Source: Schistocerca nitens (taxonomy: Eukaryota; Arthropoda; Insecta; Orthoptera; Acrididae). Taken from it: 64,000 nucleotides of DNA. The stretch lies in contig NC_064621.1 of NCBI RefSeq assembly GCF_023898315.1, positions 13,762,501 through 13,826,500 on the forward strand, read 5' to 3'. This document shows positions 38,505-51,339 of the stretch, one piece after another. The first letter of the stretch is position 1. Each line of letters begins with the position of its first letter. The position numbers and the translations under genes were made by a program. Under the pieces are notes generated by a model. The model was not told where the DNA came from, searched no databases, and saw only the letters and a list, made by a program, of their open reading frames with translations.

Positions 38505-39240
38505 GCATCGGAATCTAATACTGCTCTCCCAGGATAGGCTCAAAGCACAAACTCATAGATGAGTTAGTTTTCTTATAATTAAGTCGGTATTGTACATTGT
38601 ATTTATTCCCGATGCTATTTCTGTGTTTCATCGTCAATTTGAAAGCCAAGGGATACAGTAAAACTGCTGTGGTGCATCGGAATCTAATACTGCTCTCCCA
38701 GGAAAGGCTCAAAGCACAAACTCATAGATGAGTTACTTTTGTAATAGTTAAGTCGGCATTGTGCCTTTTGTATTCAATCCCGATGCAATTTCTGTGTTTC
38801 ATCGTCAATTTGAAAGCAAAGTGATACAGTAAAATCGCTGTGGTGCATCGGAATCTAATACTGCTCTCCCAGGAAAGGCTAAAAGCACAATGTCATAGAT
38901 GAGTTATTTTTCTTATAGTTAAGTCGGCATTGTGCCTTTTGTATTCAATCCCGATGCAATATCTGTGTTTCATCGTCAATTTGAAAGCCAAGGCATACAG
39001 TAAAACTGCTGTGGTGCAACGGAATCTTATACTGCTCTCCCAGGAAAGGCTCAAAGCGCAAACTCATAGATGAGTTACTTTTCTTATAGTTAAGTCGGCA
39101 TTGTGCCTTTTGTATCCAATCCCGATGCAATTTCTGTGTTTCATCGTCAATTTGAGAGCCGAGGGATACAGAAAATTTGCTGTGGTGCATCGGAATCTAA
39201 TACTGCTCTCCCAGGAAAGGCTCAAAGCACAAAATCATAG
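38505..39240. repeat. Paralogous empty-site copy of the retrotransposon locus
   Basis: Bases 36350-36943 match 38505-39098 at an offset of 2155. The sequence right of the retrotransposon (CATTGTGCCTTTTGTATCC, then GATACAGAAAATTTGC) matches the continuation after 39098. AAGTCGG occurs once here, at 39092-39098, with no element. This copy shows the pre-insertion state and confirms the junctions. Confidence 0.82.
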
Positions 39241-40943
39241 ATGAGTTACCTTTCTTATAGTTAAGTTGGCATTGTGCTTTTGTATTCAATCCCGATGCAA
39301 TTTCTGTGTTTCATCGTCAATTTGAAAGCCAAGGGATACAGTGAAACTGTTGTGGTGCATCGGAATATAATACTGCTCTCCCAGGAATGGTTCAAAGAAC
39401 AAACTCATAGATTAGTTACCTTTCTTATAATTAAGTCGGCATTGTGCACTTTGTATTCGATCCCGATGCTATTTCTGTGTTTCATCGTCAATTTGAAGGC
39501 CAAGGGATACAGTAAAAATGCGGTGGTGCATCGGAATCTCATCCTGCTCTCCCAGGAAAGGCTCAAAGCACAAACTCATAGATGAGTTACTTTTCTTATA
39601 CTTAAGTTGGCATTGTGCCATTTGTATTCAATCCCGATTCAATTTCTGTGTTTCATCGTCAGTTTGAAAGCCAAGGGATACAGTAAATCTGCTGTGGTGC
39701 ATCGGAATCTAATACTGCTCTCCCAGGAAGGGCTCAAAACACAAACTCATAGATGAGTTACTTTTCTTATAGTTAAGACGGCATTGTGCCTTTTGTATTC
39801 AATCCCGATGCAATTTCTGTGTTTCATCGTCAATTTGAAAGCCAAGGGATACAGTAAATCTGTTGTGGTGCATCGGAATCCAATACTGCTCTCCCAGGAA
39901 AGGCTCAAAGCACAAACTCATAGATGAGTTACTTTTCTTATATTTAAGTCGGCATTGTGCCTTATGTATTCAATCCCGATGCAATTTCTGTGTTTCATCG
40001 TCAATTTGAAAGCCAAGGGATACAGTAAATGTGTTGTGGTGCATCGGAATCCAATACTGCTCTCCCATGAAAGGCTCAAAGCACAAACTCATAGATGAGT
40101 TACTTTTCTTATATTTAAGTCGGCATTGTGCCATTTGTATTCAATCCCAATGCAATTTCTGTGTTTCATCGTCAATTTGAAAGCCAAGGGATACAGTAAA
40201 TTTGTTTTGGTGCATCGGAATCTAATGCTGCTCTCCCAGGAAAGGCTCAAAGCACAAACTCATAGATGAGTTACTTTTCCTATATTTAAGTCGGCATTGT
40301 GCCATTTGTATTCATTCCCGATGCAATTTCTGTGTTTCATCGTCAATTTGAAAGCCAAGGGATACAGTATATTTGCTGTGGTGCATCGGAATCTAATACT
40401 GCTCTCCCAGGAAAGGCTCAAAGCACAAACTAGTAGATGAGTTACCTTTCTTATAGTTAAGTCTGCATTGTGCCTTTTTTATTCAATCCCGATGCAATTT
40501 CTGTGTTTTATCGTCAATTTGAAAGCCAAGGGATACAGTAAATCTGTTGTGGTGCATCGGAATCCAATACTGCTCTCCCAGGAAAGGTTCAAAGCACAAA
40601 CTCATAGATGAGTTACTTTTCTTTAAAAATTTTGTCGGCATTGTGCCTTTTGTATTCGATCCCGATGTTATTTCTGTGTTTCATCGTCAATTTGAAGGCC
40701 AAGGGATACAGTAAATCTGCGGTGGTGCATCGGAATCTAATACTGCTCTCCCATTATAGGCTCAAAGCACAAAATCATAGATGAGTTACTTTTCTTATAA
40801 TTAAGTCGGTATTGTGCCTCGTATTTAATCCCGATGCAATTTCTGTATTTCATCGTCAATTTGAAAGCCAAGGGATACAGTAAAACAGCTGTGGTGCATC
40901 GGAAACTAATACTGCTCTCCCAGGGAAGGCTCAAAGCACAAAC

Positions 40944-41110
40944 ACGTCGGGATGAGAATTTATTTCCGACAACACCACAGCTAAGCTTCATGATCACAGC
41001 ACTTAAGGTCAGCATACGTTGCGGAGGTTGAGTCTGTCAGGGAGAGGATGGGTTGTGGTAGGGGGTAATGGTGATCGTGGGCAAAATTGGATACATGGGA
41101 TTTTGGAGAT
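40944..41110. other. 167-bp non-satellite segment of unknown origin
   Basis: Starts with ACGTCGGGATGAG and ends with GGATTTTGGAGAT. It has no similarity to the monomer by eye on either strand and does not recur in the window. AAAC lies at both edges (40940-40943 and 41111-41114), which could be a 4-bp target duplication or junction microhomology. No terminal inverted repeats, poly(A) or coding motif is seen. It lies between two copies of the same 2-monomer block (40598-40943 and 41111-41456), so it sits at a rearrangement breakpoint. With one AAAC it is exactly 171 bp, so the monomer phase is kept. Confidence 0.85.
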
Positions 41111-41456
41111 AAACTCATAGATGAGTTACTTTTCTTTAAAAATTTTGTCGGCATTGTGCCTTTTGTATTCGATCCCGATGTTATTTCTGTGTTTCATCGT
41201 CAATTTGAAGGCCAAGGGATACAGTAAATCTGCGGTGGTGCATCGGAATCTAATACTGCTCTCCCAGGATAGGCTCAAAGCACAAAATCATAGATGAGTT
41301 ACTTTTCTTATAATTAAGTCGGTATTGTGCCTCGTATTTAATCCCGCTGCAATTTCTGTGTTTCATCGTCAATTTGAAAGCCAAGGGATACAGTAAAACA
41401 GCTGTGGTGCATCGGAAACTAATACTGCTCTCCCAGGGAAGGCTCAAAGCACAAAC
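41111..41456. repeat. Second copy of a 2-monomer block flanking the foreign segment
   Basis: Matches 40598-40943 at an offset of 513 bases (3 x 171), including the diagnostic CTTTAAAAATTTTGTCGG (40621 and 41134) and CCCAGGGAAGGC. The variants CCATTATAGG against CCAGGATAGG, and CCCGCTGC at 41344, distinguish the copies. Confidence 0.8.
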
Positions 41457-42341
41457 TCATAGATGAGTTACTTTTGTTATAGTTAAGTCGGCATTGTGCC
41501 TTTTGTATTCAATCCCAATGCAATTTCTGTGTTTCATCGTCAATTTGAAAGCCAAGGGCTAAAGTAAATGTGTTTTGGTGCATCGGAATCTAATACTGCT
41601 CTCCCAGGAAAGGCTCAAAGCACAAACTCATAGATGAGTTACTTTTCCTATATTTAAGTCGGCATTGTGCCATTTGTATTCATTCCTGATGCAATTTCTG
41701 TGTTTCATCGTCAATTTGAAAGCCAAGGGATACAGTAAATCTGCTGTGGTGCATCGGATTTTAATACTGCTCTCCCAGGATAGGCTCAAAGCACAAACTC
41801 TTAGATGAGTTAGTTTTCTTATAATTAAGTCGGTATTGTATGTATTTATTCCCGATGCAGTTTCTGTGTTTCATCGTCAGTTTGAAAGCCAAGGGATACA
41901 GTAAAACTGCTGTGGTGCATCGGAATCTAATACTGCTCTCCCAGGAAAGGCTCAAAGCACAAACTCATAGATGAGTTACTTTTGTAATAGTTAAGTCGGC
42001 ATTGTGCCTTTTGTATTCAATCCCGATGCAATTTCTGTGTTTCATCGTCAATTTGAAAGCAAAGTGATACAGTAAAATCGCTGTGGTGCATCGGAATCTA
42101 ATACTGCTCTCCCAGAAAAGGCTAAAAGCACAATGTCATAGATGAGTTATTTTTCTTATAGTTAAGTCGGCATTGTGCCTTTTGTATTCAATCCCGATGC
42201 AATATCTGTGTTTCATCGTCAATTTGAAAGCCAAGGCATACAGTAAAACTGCTGTGGTGCATCGGAAACTTATACTGCTCTCCCAGGAAAGGCTCAAAGC
42301 GCAAACTCATAGATGAGTTACTTTTCTTATAGTTAAGTCGG
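41121..42341. repeat. Higher-order repeat copy of 35720-36943
   Basis: The offset is 5401, falling to 5398 after a 3-base loss at about 41840 (GTATTGTATGTATTTATTCC). It extends to the satellite base next to the retrotransposon junction. The copy here continues CGGCATTG and is a second empty site. Confidence 0.8.
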
Positions 42342-44545
42342 CATTGTGCCTTTTGTATTAAATCCCGATGCAATTTCTGTGTTTCATCGTCAATTTGAAA
42401 GCCGAGGGATACAGTAAATTTGCTGTGGTGCATCGGAATGTAATACTGCTCTCCCAGGATAGGCTCAAAGCACAAACTCATAGATGAGTTAGTTTTCTTA
42501 TAATTAAGTCGGAATTGTACATTGTATTTATTCCCGATGCAGTTTCTGTGTTTCATAGTCAATTTGAAAGCCAAGGGATACAGTAAAACTGCTGTGGTGC
42601 ATCGGAATCTAATACTGCTCTCCCAGGAAAGGCTCAAAGCACAAACTCATAGATGAGTTACTTTTGTAATAGTTAAGTCGGCATTGTGCCTTTTGTATTC
42701 AATCCCGATGCAATTTCTGTGTTTCATCGTCAATTTGAAAGCAAAGTGATACAGTAAAATCGCTGTGGTGCATCGGAATCTAATACTGCTCTCCCAGGAA
42801 AGGCTAAAAGCACAATGTCATAGATGAGTTATTTTTCTTATAGTTAAGTCGGCATTGTGCCTTTTGTATTCAATCCCGATGCAATATCTGTGTTTCATCG
42901 TCAATTTGAAAGCCAAGGCATACAGTAAAACTGCTGTGGTGCATCGGAATCTGATACTGCTCTCCCAGGAAAGGCTCAAACCGCAAACTCATAGATGAGT
43001 TACTTTTCTTATAGTTAAGTCGGCATTGTGCCTTTTGTATCCAATCCCGATGCAATTTCTGTGTTTCATCGTCAATTTGAAAGCCGAGGGATACAGTAAA
43101 TTTGCTGTGGTGCATCGGAATCTAATACTGCTCTCCCAGGAAAGGCTCAAAGCACAAAATCATAGATGAGTTACCTGTCTTATAGTTAAGTTGGCATTGT
43201 GCTTTTGTATTCAATCCCGATGCAATTTCTGTGTTTCATCGTCAATTTGAAAGCCAAGGGATACAGTGAAACTGTTGTGGTGCATCGGAATATAATACTG
43301 CTCTCCCAGGAATGGCTCAAAGCACAAACTCATAGATTAGTTACCTTTCTTATAATTAAGTCGGCATTGTGCACTTTGTATTCGATCCCGATGCTATTTC
43401 TGTGTTTCATCGTCAATTTGAAGGCCAAGGGATACAGTAAAACTGCGGTGGTGCATCGGAATCTAATACTGCTCTCCCAGGAAAGGCTCAAAGCACAAAC
43501 TCATAGATGAGTTACTTTTCTTATACTTAAGTCGGCATTGTGCCATTTGTATTCAATCCCGATTCAATTTCTGTGTTTCATCGTCAGTTTGAAAGCCAAG
43601 GGATACAGTAAATCTGCTGTGGTGCATCGGAATCTAATACTGCTCTCCCAGGAAGGGCTCAAAACACAAACTCATAGATGAGTTACTTTTCTTATAGTTA
43701 AGACGGCATTGTGCCTTTTGTATTCAATCCCGATGCAATTTCTGTGTTTCATCGTCAATTTGAAAGCCAAGGGATACAGTAAATCTGTTGTGGTGCATCG
43801 GAATCCAATACTGCTCTCCCAGGAAAGGCTCAAAGCACAAACTCATAGATGAGTTACTTTTCTTATATTTAAGTCGGCATTGTGCCATTTGTATTCAATC
43901 CCGATGCAATTTCTGTGTTTCATCGTCAATTTGAAAGCCAAGGGGTACAGTAAATGTGTTGTGGTGCATCGGAATCCAATACTGCTCTCCCATGAAAGGC
44001 TCAAAGCACAAACTCATAGATGAGTTAATTTTCTTATATTTAAGTCGGCATTGTGCCATTTGTATTCAATCCCAATGCAATTTCTGTGTTTCATCGTCAA
44101 TTTGAAAGCCAAGGGATACAGTAAATGTGTTTTGGTGCATCGGAATCTAATGCTGCTCTCCCAGGAAAGGCTCAAAGCACAAACTCATAGATGAGTTACT
44201 TTTCCTATATTTAAGTCGGCATTGTGCCATTTGTATTCATTCCCGATGCAATTTCTGTGTTTCATCGTCAATTTGAAAGCCAAGGGATACAGTAAATTTG
44301 CTGTGGTGCATCGGAATCTAATACTGTTCTCCCAGGAAAGGCTCAAAGCACAAACTAGTAGATGAGTTACCTTTCTTATAGTTAAGTCGACATTGTGCCT
44401 TATTTATTCAATCCCGATGCAATTTCTGTGTTTTATCGTCAATTTGAAAGCCAAGGGATACAGTAAATCTGTTGTGGTGCATCGGAATCCAATACTGCTC
44501 TCCCAGGAAAGGCTCAAAGCACAAACTCATAGATGAGTTACTTTT
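42295..44545. repeat. 23-monomer higher-order repeat copy of 38370-40620
   Basis: The offset is 3925. Shared markers include GTATTAAATCCCG, GCACTTTGTATTCG, CCCGATTCAATTTC and GGAATATAATACTGC. The copies part at about 40620, where the left one has the CTTTAAAAATTTTG variant. Confidence 0.87.
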
Positions 44546-46385
44546 CTTATAGTTAAGTCGGAATTGTACCTTTTGTATTCAATCCCGATGCAATTTCTGT
44601 GTTTCATCGTCAATTGGAAAGCCAAGTGATCCAGTAAAACTGCTGTGGTGCATCGGAATCAAATACTGCTCTCACAGGAAAGGCTCAAAGCACAAACTCA
44701 AAGATTAGTTACCTTTCTAATAATTAAGTCGGCATTGTGCCTTTTGTATTCGATCCCAATGCTATTTCTGTGTTTCATCGTCAAGGGATACAGTAAAACT
44801 GCTGTGGTGCATCGGAATCTAATACTGCTCTCCCAGGAAAGGTTAAAAGCACAAACTCATAGATGAGTTACTTTTCTTATACTTAGGTCGGCATTGTGCC
44901 TTTTGTATTCAATCCCGATGCAATTTCAGTGTTTCATCGTCAATTTGAAAGCCAAGGGATACAGTAAAACTGCTGCGGTGCATCGGAATCTAATACTGCT
45001 CTCCCAGGAGAGGCTCAAAGCACAAACTCAAAGATTAGTTACCTTTCTGATAATTAAGTCGGCATTGTGCCTTTTGTATTCGATCCCGATGCAATTTCTG
45101 TGTTTTTCGTCTATTTCAAAGCCAAGGGATACAGTAAAACTGCTGCGGTGCACCGGAATCTAATACTGCTCTCACAGGAAAGGCTCAAAGCACAAACTCA
45201 TAGATGAGTTACTTTTCTTATAGTTAAGTGGGCATTGTGCCATTTCTATTCAATCCCGATGCAATTTCTGTGTTTCATCGTCAATTCGAAAGCCAAGGGA
45301 TACAGTAAATCTGCTGTGGTGCATCGGAATCTAATACTGCTCTCCCAGGAAAGGCTCAAAGCACAAACTAGTAGATGAGTTACCTTTCTTATAGTTAAGT
45401 CGGCATTGTGCCATTTTTATTCAATCCCGATGCAATTTCTGTGTTTTATCGTCAATTTGAAAGCCAAGGGATACAGTAAATCTGTTGTGGTGCATCGGAA
45501 TCCAATACTGCTCTCCCAGGAAAGGCTCAAAGCACAAACTCATAGATGAGTTACTTTTCTTTAAAAATTTTGTCGGCATTGTGCCTTTTGTATTCGATCC
45601 CGATGTTATTTCTGTGTTTCATCGTCAATTTGAAGGCCAAGGGATACAGTAAATCTGCGGTGGTGCATCGGAATCTAATACTGCTCTCCCAGGATAGGCT
45701 CAAAGCACAAAATCATAGATGAGTTACTTTTCTTATAATTAAGTCGGTATTGTGCCTCGTATTTAATCCCGATGCATTTTCTGTATTTCATCGTCAATTT
45801 GAAAGCCAAGGGATACAGTAAAACAGCTGTGGTGCATCGGAAACTAATACTGCTCTCCCAGGGAAGGCTCAAAGCACAAACTCATAGATGAGTTACTTTT
45901 GTTATAGTTAAGTCGGCATTGTGCCTTTTGTATTCAATCCCAATGCAATTTCTGTGTTTCATCGTCAATTTGAAAGCCAAGGGATACAGTAAATGTGTTT
46001 TGGTGCATCGGAATCTAATGCTGCTCTCCCAGGAAAGGCTCAAAGCACAAACTCATAGATGAGTTACTTTTCCTATATTTAAGTCGGCATTGTGCCATTT
46101 GTATTCATTCCCGATGCAATTTCTGTGTTTCATCGTCAATTTGAAAGCCAAGGGATACAGTAAATCTGCTGTGGTGCATCGGAATTTAATACTGCTCTCC
46201 CAGGATAGGCTCAAAGCACAAACTCATAGGTGAGTTAGTTTTCTTATAATTAAGTCGGTATTGTACATTGTATTTATTCCCGATGCAGTTTCTGTGTTTC
46301 ATCGTCAATTTGAAAGCCAAGGGATACAGTAAAACTGCTGTGGTGCATCGGAATCTTATACTGCTCTCCAAGGAAAGGCTCAAAG
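43606..46385. repeat. 23-monomer higher-order repeat, left copy
   Basis: Matches 47521-50300 at an offset of 3915, including a private 12-base deletion that gives CATCGTCAAGGGATAC at 44777 and 48692. The CTTTAAAAATTTTG monomer (45559 and 49474) is also shared. Confidence 0.88.
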
Positions 46386-46529
46386 CGCAAACTCATAGAT
46401 GAGTTACTTTTCTTATAGTTAAGTCGGCATTGTGCCTTTTGTATTAAATCCCGATGCAATTTCTGTGTTTCATCGTCAATTTGAAAGCCGAGGGATACAG
46501 TAAATTTGCTGTGGTGCATCGGAATCTAA

Positions 46530-46730
46530 TACTGCTCTCCCAGGATAGGCTCAAAGCACAAACTCATAGATGAGTTAGTTTTCTTATAATTAAGTCGGTA
46601 TTGTACATTGTATTTATTCCCGATGCAGTTTCTGTGTTTCATCGCCAATTTGAAAGCCAAGGGATACAGTAAAACTGCTGTGGTGCATCGGAATCTTATA
46701 CTGCTCTCCCAGGAAAGGCTCAAAGCACAA
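46530..46730. repeat. Two-monomer tandem duplication of 46190-46390
   Basis: The offset is 340 bases. Both copies carry GAGTTAGTTTTC and TACATTGTATTTATTCCC. The left copy has CATAGGTGAG and CCAAGGAAAGG, which the right one lacks. Confidence 0.72.
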
Positions 46731-47520
46731 ACTCATAGATGAGTTACTTTTGTAATAGTTAAGTCGGCATTGTGCCTTTTGTATTCAATCCCGATGCAAT
46801 TTCTGTGTTTCATCGTCAATTTGAAAGCAAAGTGATACAGTAAAATCGCTGTGGTGCATCGGAATCTAATACTGCTCTCCCAGAAAAGGCTAAAAGCACA
46901 ATGTCATAGATGAGTTATTTTTCTTATAGTTAAGTAGGCATTGTGCCTTTTGTATTCAATCCCGATGCAATATCTGTGTTTCATCGTCAATTTGAAAGCC
47001 AAGGCATACAGTAAAACTGCTGTGGTGCATCGGAAACTTATACTGCTCTCCCAGGAAAGGCTCAAAGCACAAACTCATAGATGAGTTACTTTTGTAATAG
47101 TTAAGTCGGCATTGTGCCTTTTGTATTCAATCCCGATGCAATTTCTGTGTTTCATCGTCAATTTGAAAGCCGAGGGATACAGTAAATTTGCTGTGGTGCA
47201 TCGGAATCTAATACTGCTCTCCCAGGAAAGGCTCAAAGCACAAAATCATAGATGAGTTACCTGTCTTATAGTTAAGTTGGCATTGTGCTTTTGTATTCAA
47301 TCCCGATGCAACTTCTGTGTTTCATCGTCAATTTGAAAGCCAAGGGATACAGTGAAACTGTTGTGGTGCATCGGAATATAATACTGCTCTCCCAGGAATG
47401 GCTCAAAGCACAAACTCATAGATTAGTTACTTTTCTTATAATTAAGTCGGCATTGTGCACTTTGTATTCGATCCCGATGCTATTTCTGTGTTTCATCGTC
47501 AATTTGAAGGCCAAGGGATA

Positions 47521-50300
47521 CAGTAAATCTGCTGTGGTGCAACGGAATCTAATACTGCTCTCCCAGGAAGGGCTCAAAACACAAACTCATAGATGAGTTA
47601 CTTTTCTTATAGTTATGACGGCATTGTGCCTTTTGTATTCAATCCCGATGCAATTTCTGTGTTTCATCGTCAATTTGAAAGCCAAGGGATACAGTAAATC
47701 TGTTGTGGTGCATCGGAATCCAATACTGCTCTCCCAGGAAAGGCTCAAAGCACAAACTCATAGATGAGTTACTTTTCTTATATTTAAGTCGGCATTGTGC
47801 CATTTGTATTCAATCCCGATGCAATTTCTGTGTTTCATCGTCAATTTGAAAGCCAAGGGGTACAGTAAATGTGTTGTGGTGCATCGGAATCCAATATTGC
47901 TCTCCCATGAAAGGCTCAAAGCACAAACTCATAGATGAGTTAATTATCTTATATTTAAGTCGGCATTGTGCCATTTGTATTCAATCCCAATGCAATTTCT
48001 GTGTTTCATCGTCAATTTGAAAGCCAAGGGATACAGTAAATGTGTTTTGGTGCATCGGAATCTAATGCTGCTCTCCCAGGAAAGGCTCAAAGCACAAACT
48101 CATAGATGAGTTACTTTTCCTATATTTAAGTCGGCATTGTGCCATTTGTATTCATTCCCGATGCAATTTCTGTGTTACATCGTCAATTTGAAAGCCAAGG
48201 GATACAGTAAATTTGCTGTGGTGCATCGGAATCTAATACTGCTCTCCCAGGAAAGGCTCAAAGCACAAACTAGTAGATGAGTTACCTTTCTTATAGTTAA
48301 GTCGACATTGTGCCTTATTTATTCAATCCCGATGCAATTTCTGTGTTTTATCGTCAATTTGAAAGCCAAGGGATACAGTAAATCTGTTGTGGTGCATCGG
48401 AATCCAATACTGCTCTCCCAGGAAAGGTTCAAAGCACAAACTCATAGATGAGTTACTTTTCTTATAGTTAAGTCGGAATTGTACCTTTTGTATTCAATCC
48501 CGATGCAATTTCTGTGTTTCATCGTCAATTGGAAAGCCAAGTGATCCAGTAAAACTGCTGTGGTGCATCGGAATCAAATACTGCTCTCACAGGAAAGGCT
48601 CAAAGCACAAACTCAAAGATTAGTTACCTTTCTAATAATTAAGTCGGCATTGTGCCTTTTGTATTCGATCCCAATGCTATTTCTGTGTTTCATCGTCAAG
48701 GGATACAGTAAAACTGCTGTGGTGCATCGGAATCTAATACTGCTCTCCCAGGAAAGGTTAAAAGCACAAACTCATAGATGAGTTACTTTTCTTATACTTA
48801 AGTCGGCATTGTGCCTTTTGTATTCAATCCCGATGCAATTTCAGTGTTTCATCGTCAATTTGAAAGCCAAGGGATACAGTAAAACTGCTGCGGTGCATCG
48901 GAATCTAATACTGCTCTCCCAGGAAAGGCTCCAAGCACAAACTCAAAGATTAGTTACCTTTCTGATAATTAAGTCGGCATTGTGCCTTTTGTATTCGATC
49001 CCGATGCAATTTCTGTGTTTTTCGTGAATTTCAAAGCCAAGGGATACAGTAAAACTGCTGCGGTGCACCGGAATCTAATACTGCTCTCACAGGAAAGGCT
49101 CAAAGCACAAACTCATAGATGAGTTACTTTTCTTATAGTTAAGTGGGCATTGTGCCATTTCTATTCAATCCCGATGCAATTTCTGTGTTTCATCGTCAAT
49201 TCGAAAGCCAAGGGATACAGTAAATTTGCTGTGGTGCATCGGAATCTAATACTGCTCTCCCAGGAAAGGCTCAAAGCACAAACTAGTAGATGAGTTACCT
49301 TTCTTATAGTTAAGTCGGCATTGTGCCTTTTTTATTCAATCCCGATGCAATTTCTGTGTTTTATCGTCAATTTGAAAGCCAAGGGATACAGTAAATCTGT
49401 TGTGGTGCATCGGAATCCAATACTGCTCTCCCAGGAAAGGCTCAAAGCACAAACTCATAGATGAGTTACTTTTCTTTAAAAATTTTGTCGGCATTGTGCC
49501 TTTTGTATTCGATCCCGATGTTATTTCTGTGTTTCATCGTCAATTTGAAGGCCAAGGGATACAGTAAATCTGCGGTGGTGCATCGGAATCTAATACTGCT
49601 CTCCCAGGATAGGCTCAAAGCACAAAATCATAGATGAGTTACTTTTCTTATAATTAAGTCGGTATTGTGCCTCGTATTTAATCCCGATGCATTTTCTGTA
49701 TTTCATCGTCAATTTGAAAGCCAAGGGATACAGTAAAACAGCTGTGGTGCATCGGAAACTAATACTGCTCTCCCAGGGAAGGCTCAAAGCACAAACTCAT
49801 AGATGAGTTACTTTTGTTATAGTTAAGTCGGCATTGTGCCTTTTGTATTCAATCCCAATGCAATTTCTGTGTTTCATCGTCAATTTGAAAGCCAAGGGAT
49901 ACAGTAAATGTGTTTTGGTGCATCGGAATCTAATGCTGCTCTCCCAGGAAAGGCTCAAAGCACAAACTCATAGATGAGTTACTTTTCCTATATTTAAGTC
50001 GGCATTGTGCCATTTGTATTCATTCCCGATGCAATTTCTGTGTTTCATCGTCAATTTGAAAGCCAAGGGATACAGTAAATCTGCTGTGGTGCATCGGAAT
50101 TTAATACTGCTCTCCCAGGATAGGCTCAAAGCACAAACTCATAGATGAGTTAGTTTTCTTATAATTAAGTCGGTATTGTACATTGTATTTATTCCCGATG
50201 CAGTTTCTGTGTTTCATCGTCAATTTGAAAGCCAAGGGATACAGTAAAACTGCTGTGGTGCATCGGAATCTTATACTGCTCTCCCAGGAAAGGCTCAAAG
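47521..50300. repeat. 23-monomer higher-order repeat, right copy
   Basis: Partner of 43606-46385. Just upstream, 47200-47510 matches 43115-43425 at an offset of 4086, so one monomer was lost at the junction near 47520. Confidence 0.87.
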
Positions 50301-51339
50301 CACAAACTCATAGATGAGTTACTTTTGTAATAGTTAAGTCGGCATTGTGCCTTTTGTATTCAATCCCGATGCAATTTCTGTGTTTCATCGTCAATTTGAA
50401 AGCAAAGTGATACAGTAAAATCGCTGTGGTGCATCGGAATCTAATACTGCTCTCCCAGGAAAGGCTAAAAGCACAATGTCATAGATGAGTTATTTTTCTT
50501 ATAGTTAAGTCGGCGTTGTGCCTTTTGTATTCAATCCCGATGCAATTTCTGTGTTTCATCGTCAATTTGAAAGCCGAGGGATACATTAAATTTGCTGTGG
50601 TGCATCGGCATCTAATACTGCTCTCCCAGAAAAGGCTCAAAGCACAAACTCATAGATGAGTTACCTTTCTTATAGTTAAGTTGGCATTGTGCTTTTGTAT
50701 TCAATCCCGATGCAATTTCTGTGTTTCATCGTCAATTTGAAGGCCAAGGGATACAGTAAAACTGCGGTGGTGCATCGGAATCTAATACTGCTCTCCCAGG
50801 AAAGGCTCAAAGCACAAACTCATAGATGAGTTACTTTTCTTATACTTAAGTCGGCATTGTGCCATTTGTATTCAATCCCGATGCAATTTCTGTGTTTCAT
50901 CGTCAATTTGAAAGCCAAGGGATACAGTAAAATTGCTGTGGTGCATCGGAATCTAATACTGCTCTCCCAGGAATGGATCAAAGCACAAACTCATAGATGA
51001 GTTACTTTTCCTATAGTTGAGACGGCATTGTGCCTTTTGTATTCAATCCCGATGCAATTTCTGCGTTTCATCGTCAATTTGAAAGCCAAGGGATACAGTA
51101 AAACTGCCGTGGTGCATCGGAATCTAGTACTGCTCTCCCAGGAAAGGCTCAAAGCACAAACTCATAGATGAATAACTTTTCTTATAGTTAACTCGGCATT
51201 GTGCCTTTTGTATTCAATCCCGATGCAATTTCTGTGTTTCATCGTCAATTTGAAGGCCAAGGGATACAGCAAAACTGTTGTGGTGCATCGGAATCTAATA
51301 CTGCTCTCCCAGGAAGGGCTCAAAGCACAAACTCATAGA

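Larger units (their letters stand above)
38239..40943. repeat. 171-bp satellite array, between the two insertions
   Basis: The satellite resumes immediately after the retrotransposon tail with AAGTCGGCATTG, in the same orientation and phase as the left part. It continues to the CAAAC at 40943 where an unrelated segment begins. Most of it (38370-40620) is repeated 3,925 bases further right. No gene or other element is seen here. Confidence 0.96.

Noticed and set aside
40737..41031. Open frames that run into the 167-bp foreign segment
   Set aside because: Most of their length is satellite and only about 30 residues come from the foreign segment, without a motif.
40944..41110. Small DNA transposon (MITE) or SINE
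   Set aside because: No terminal inverted repeats, no A/B box pair that I could recognise, and no A-rich tail. The 4-bp AAAC repeat alone is not enough.
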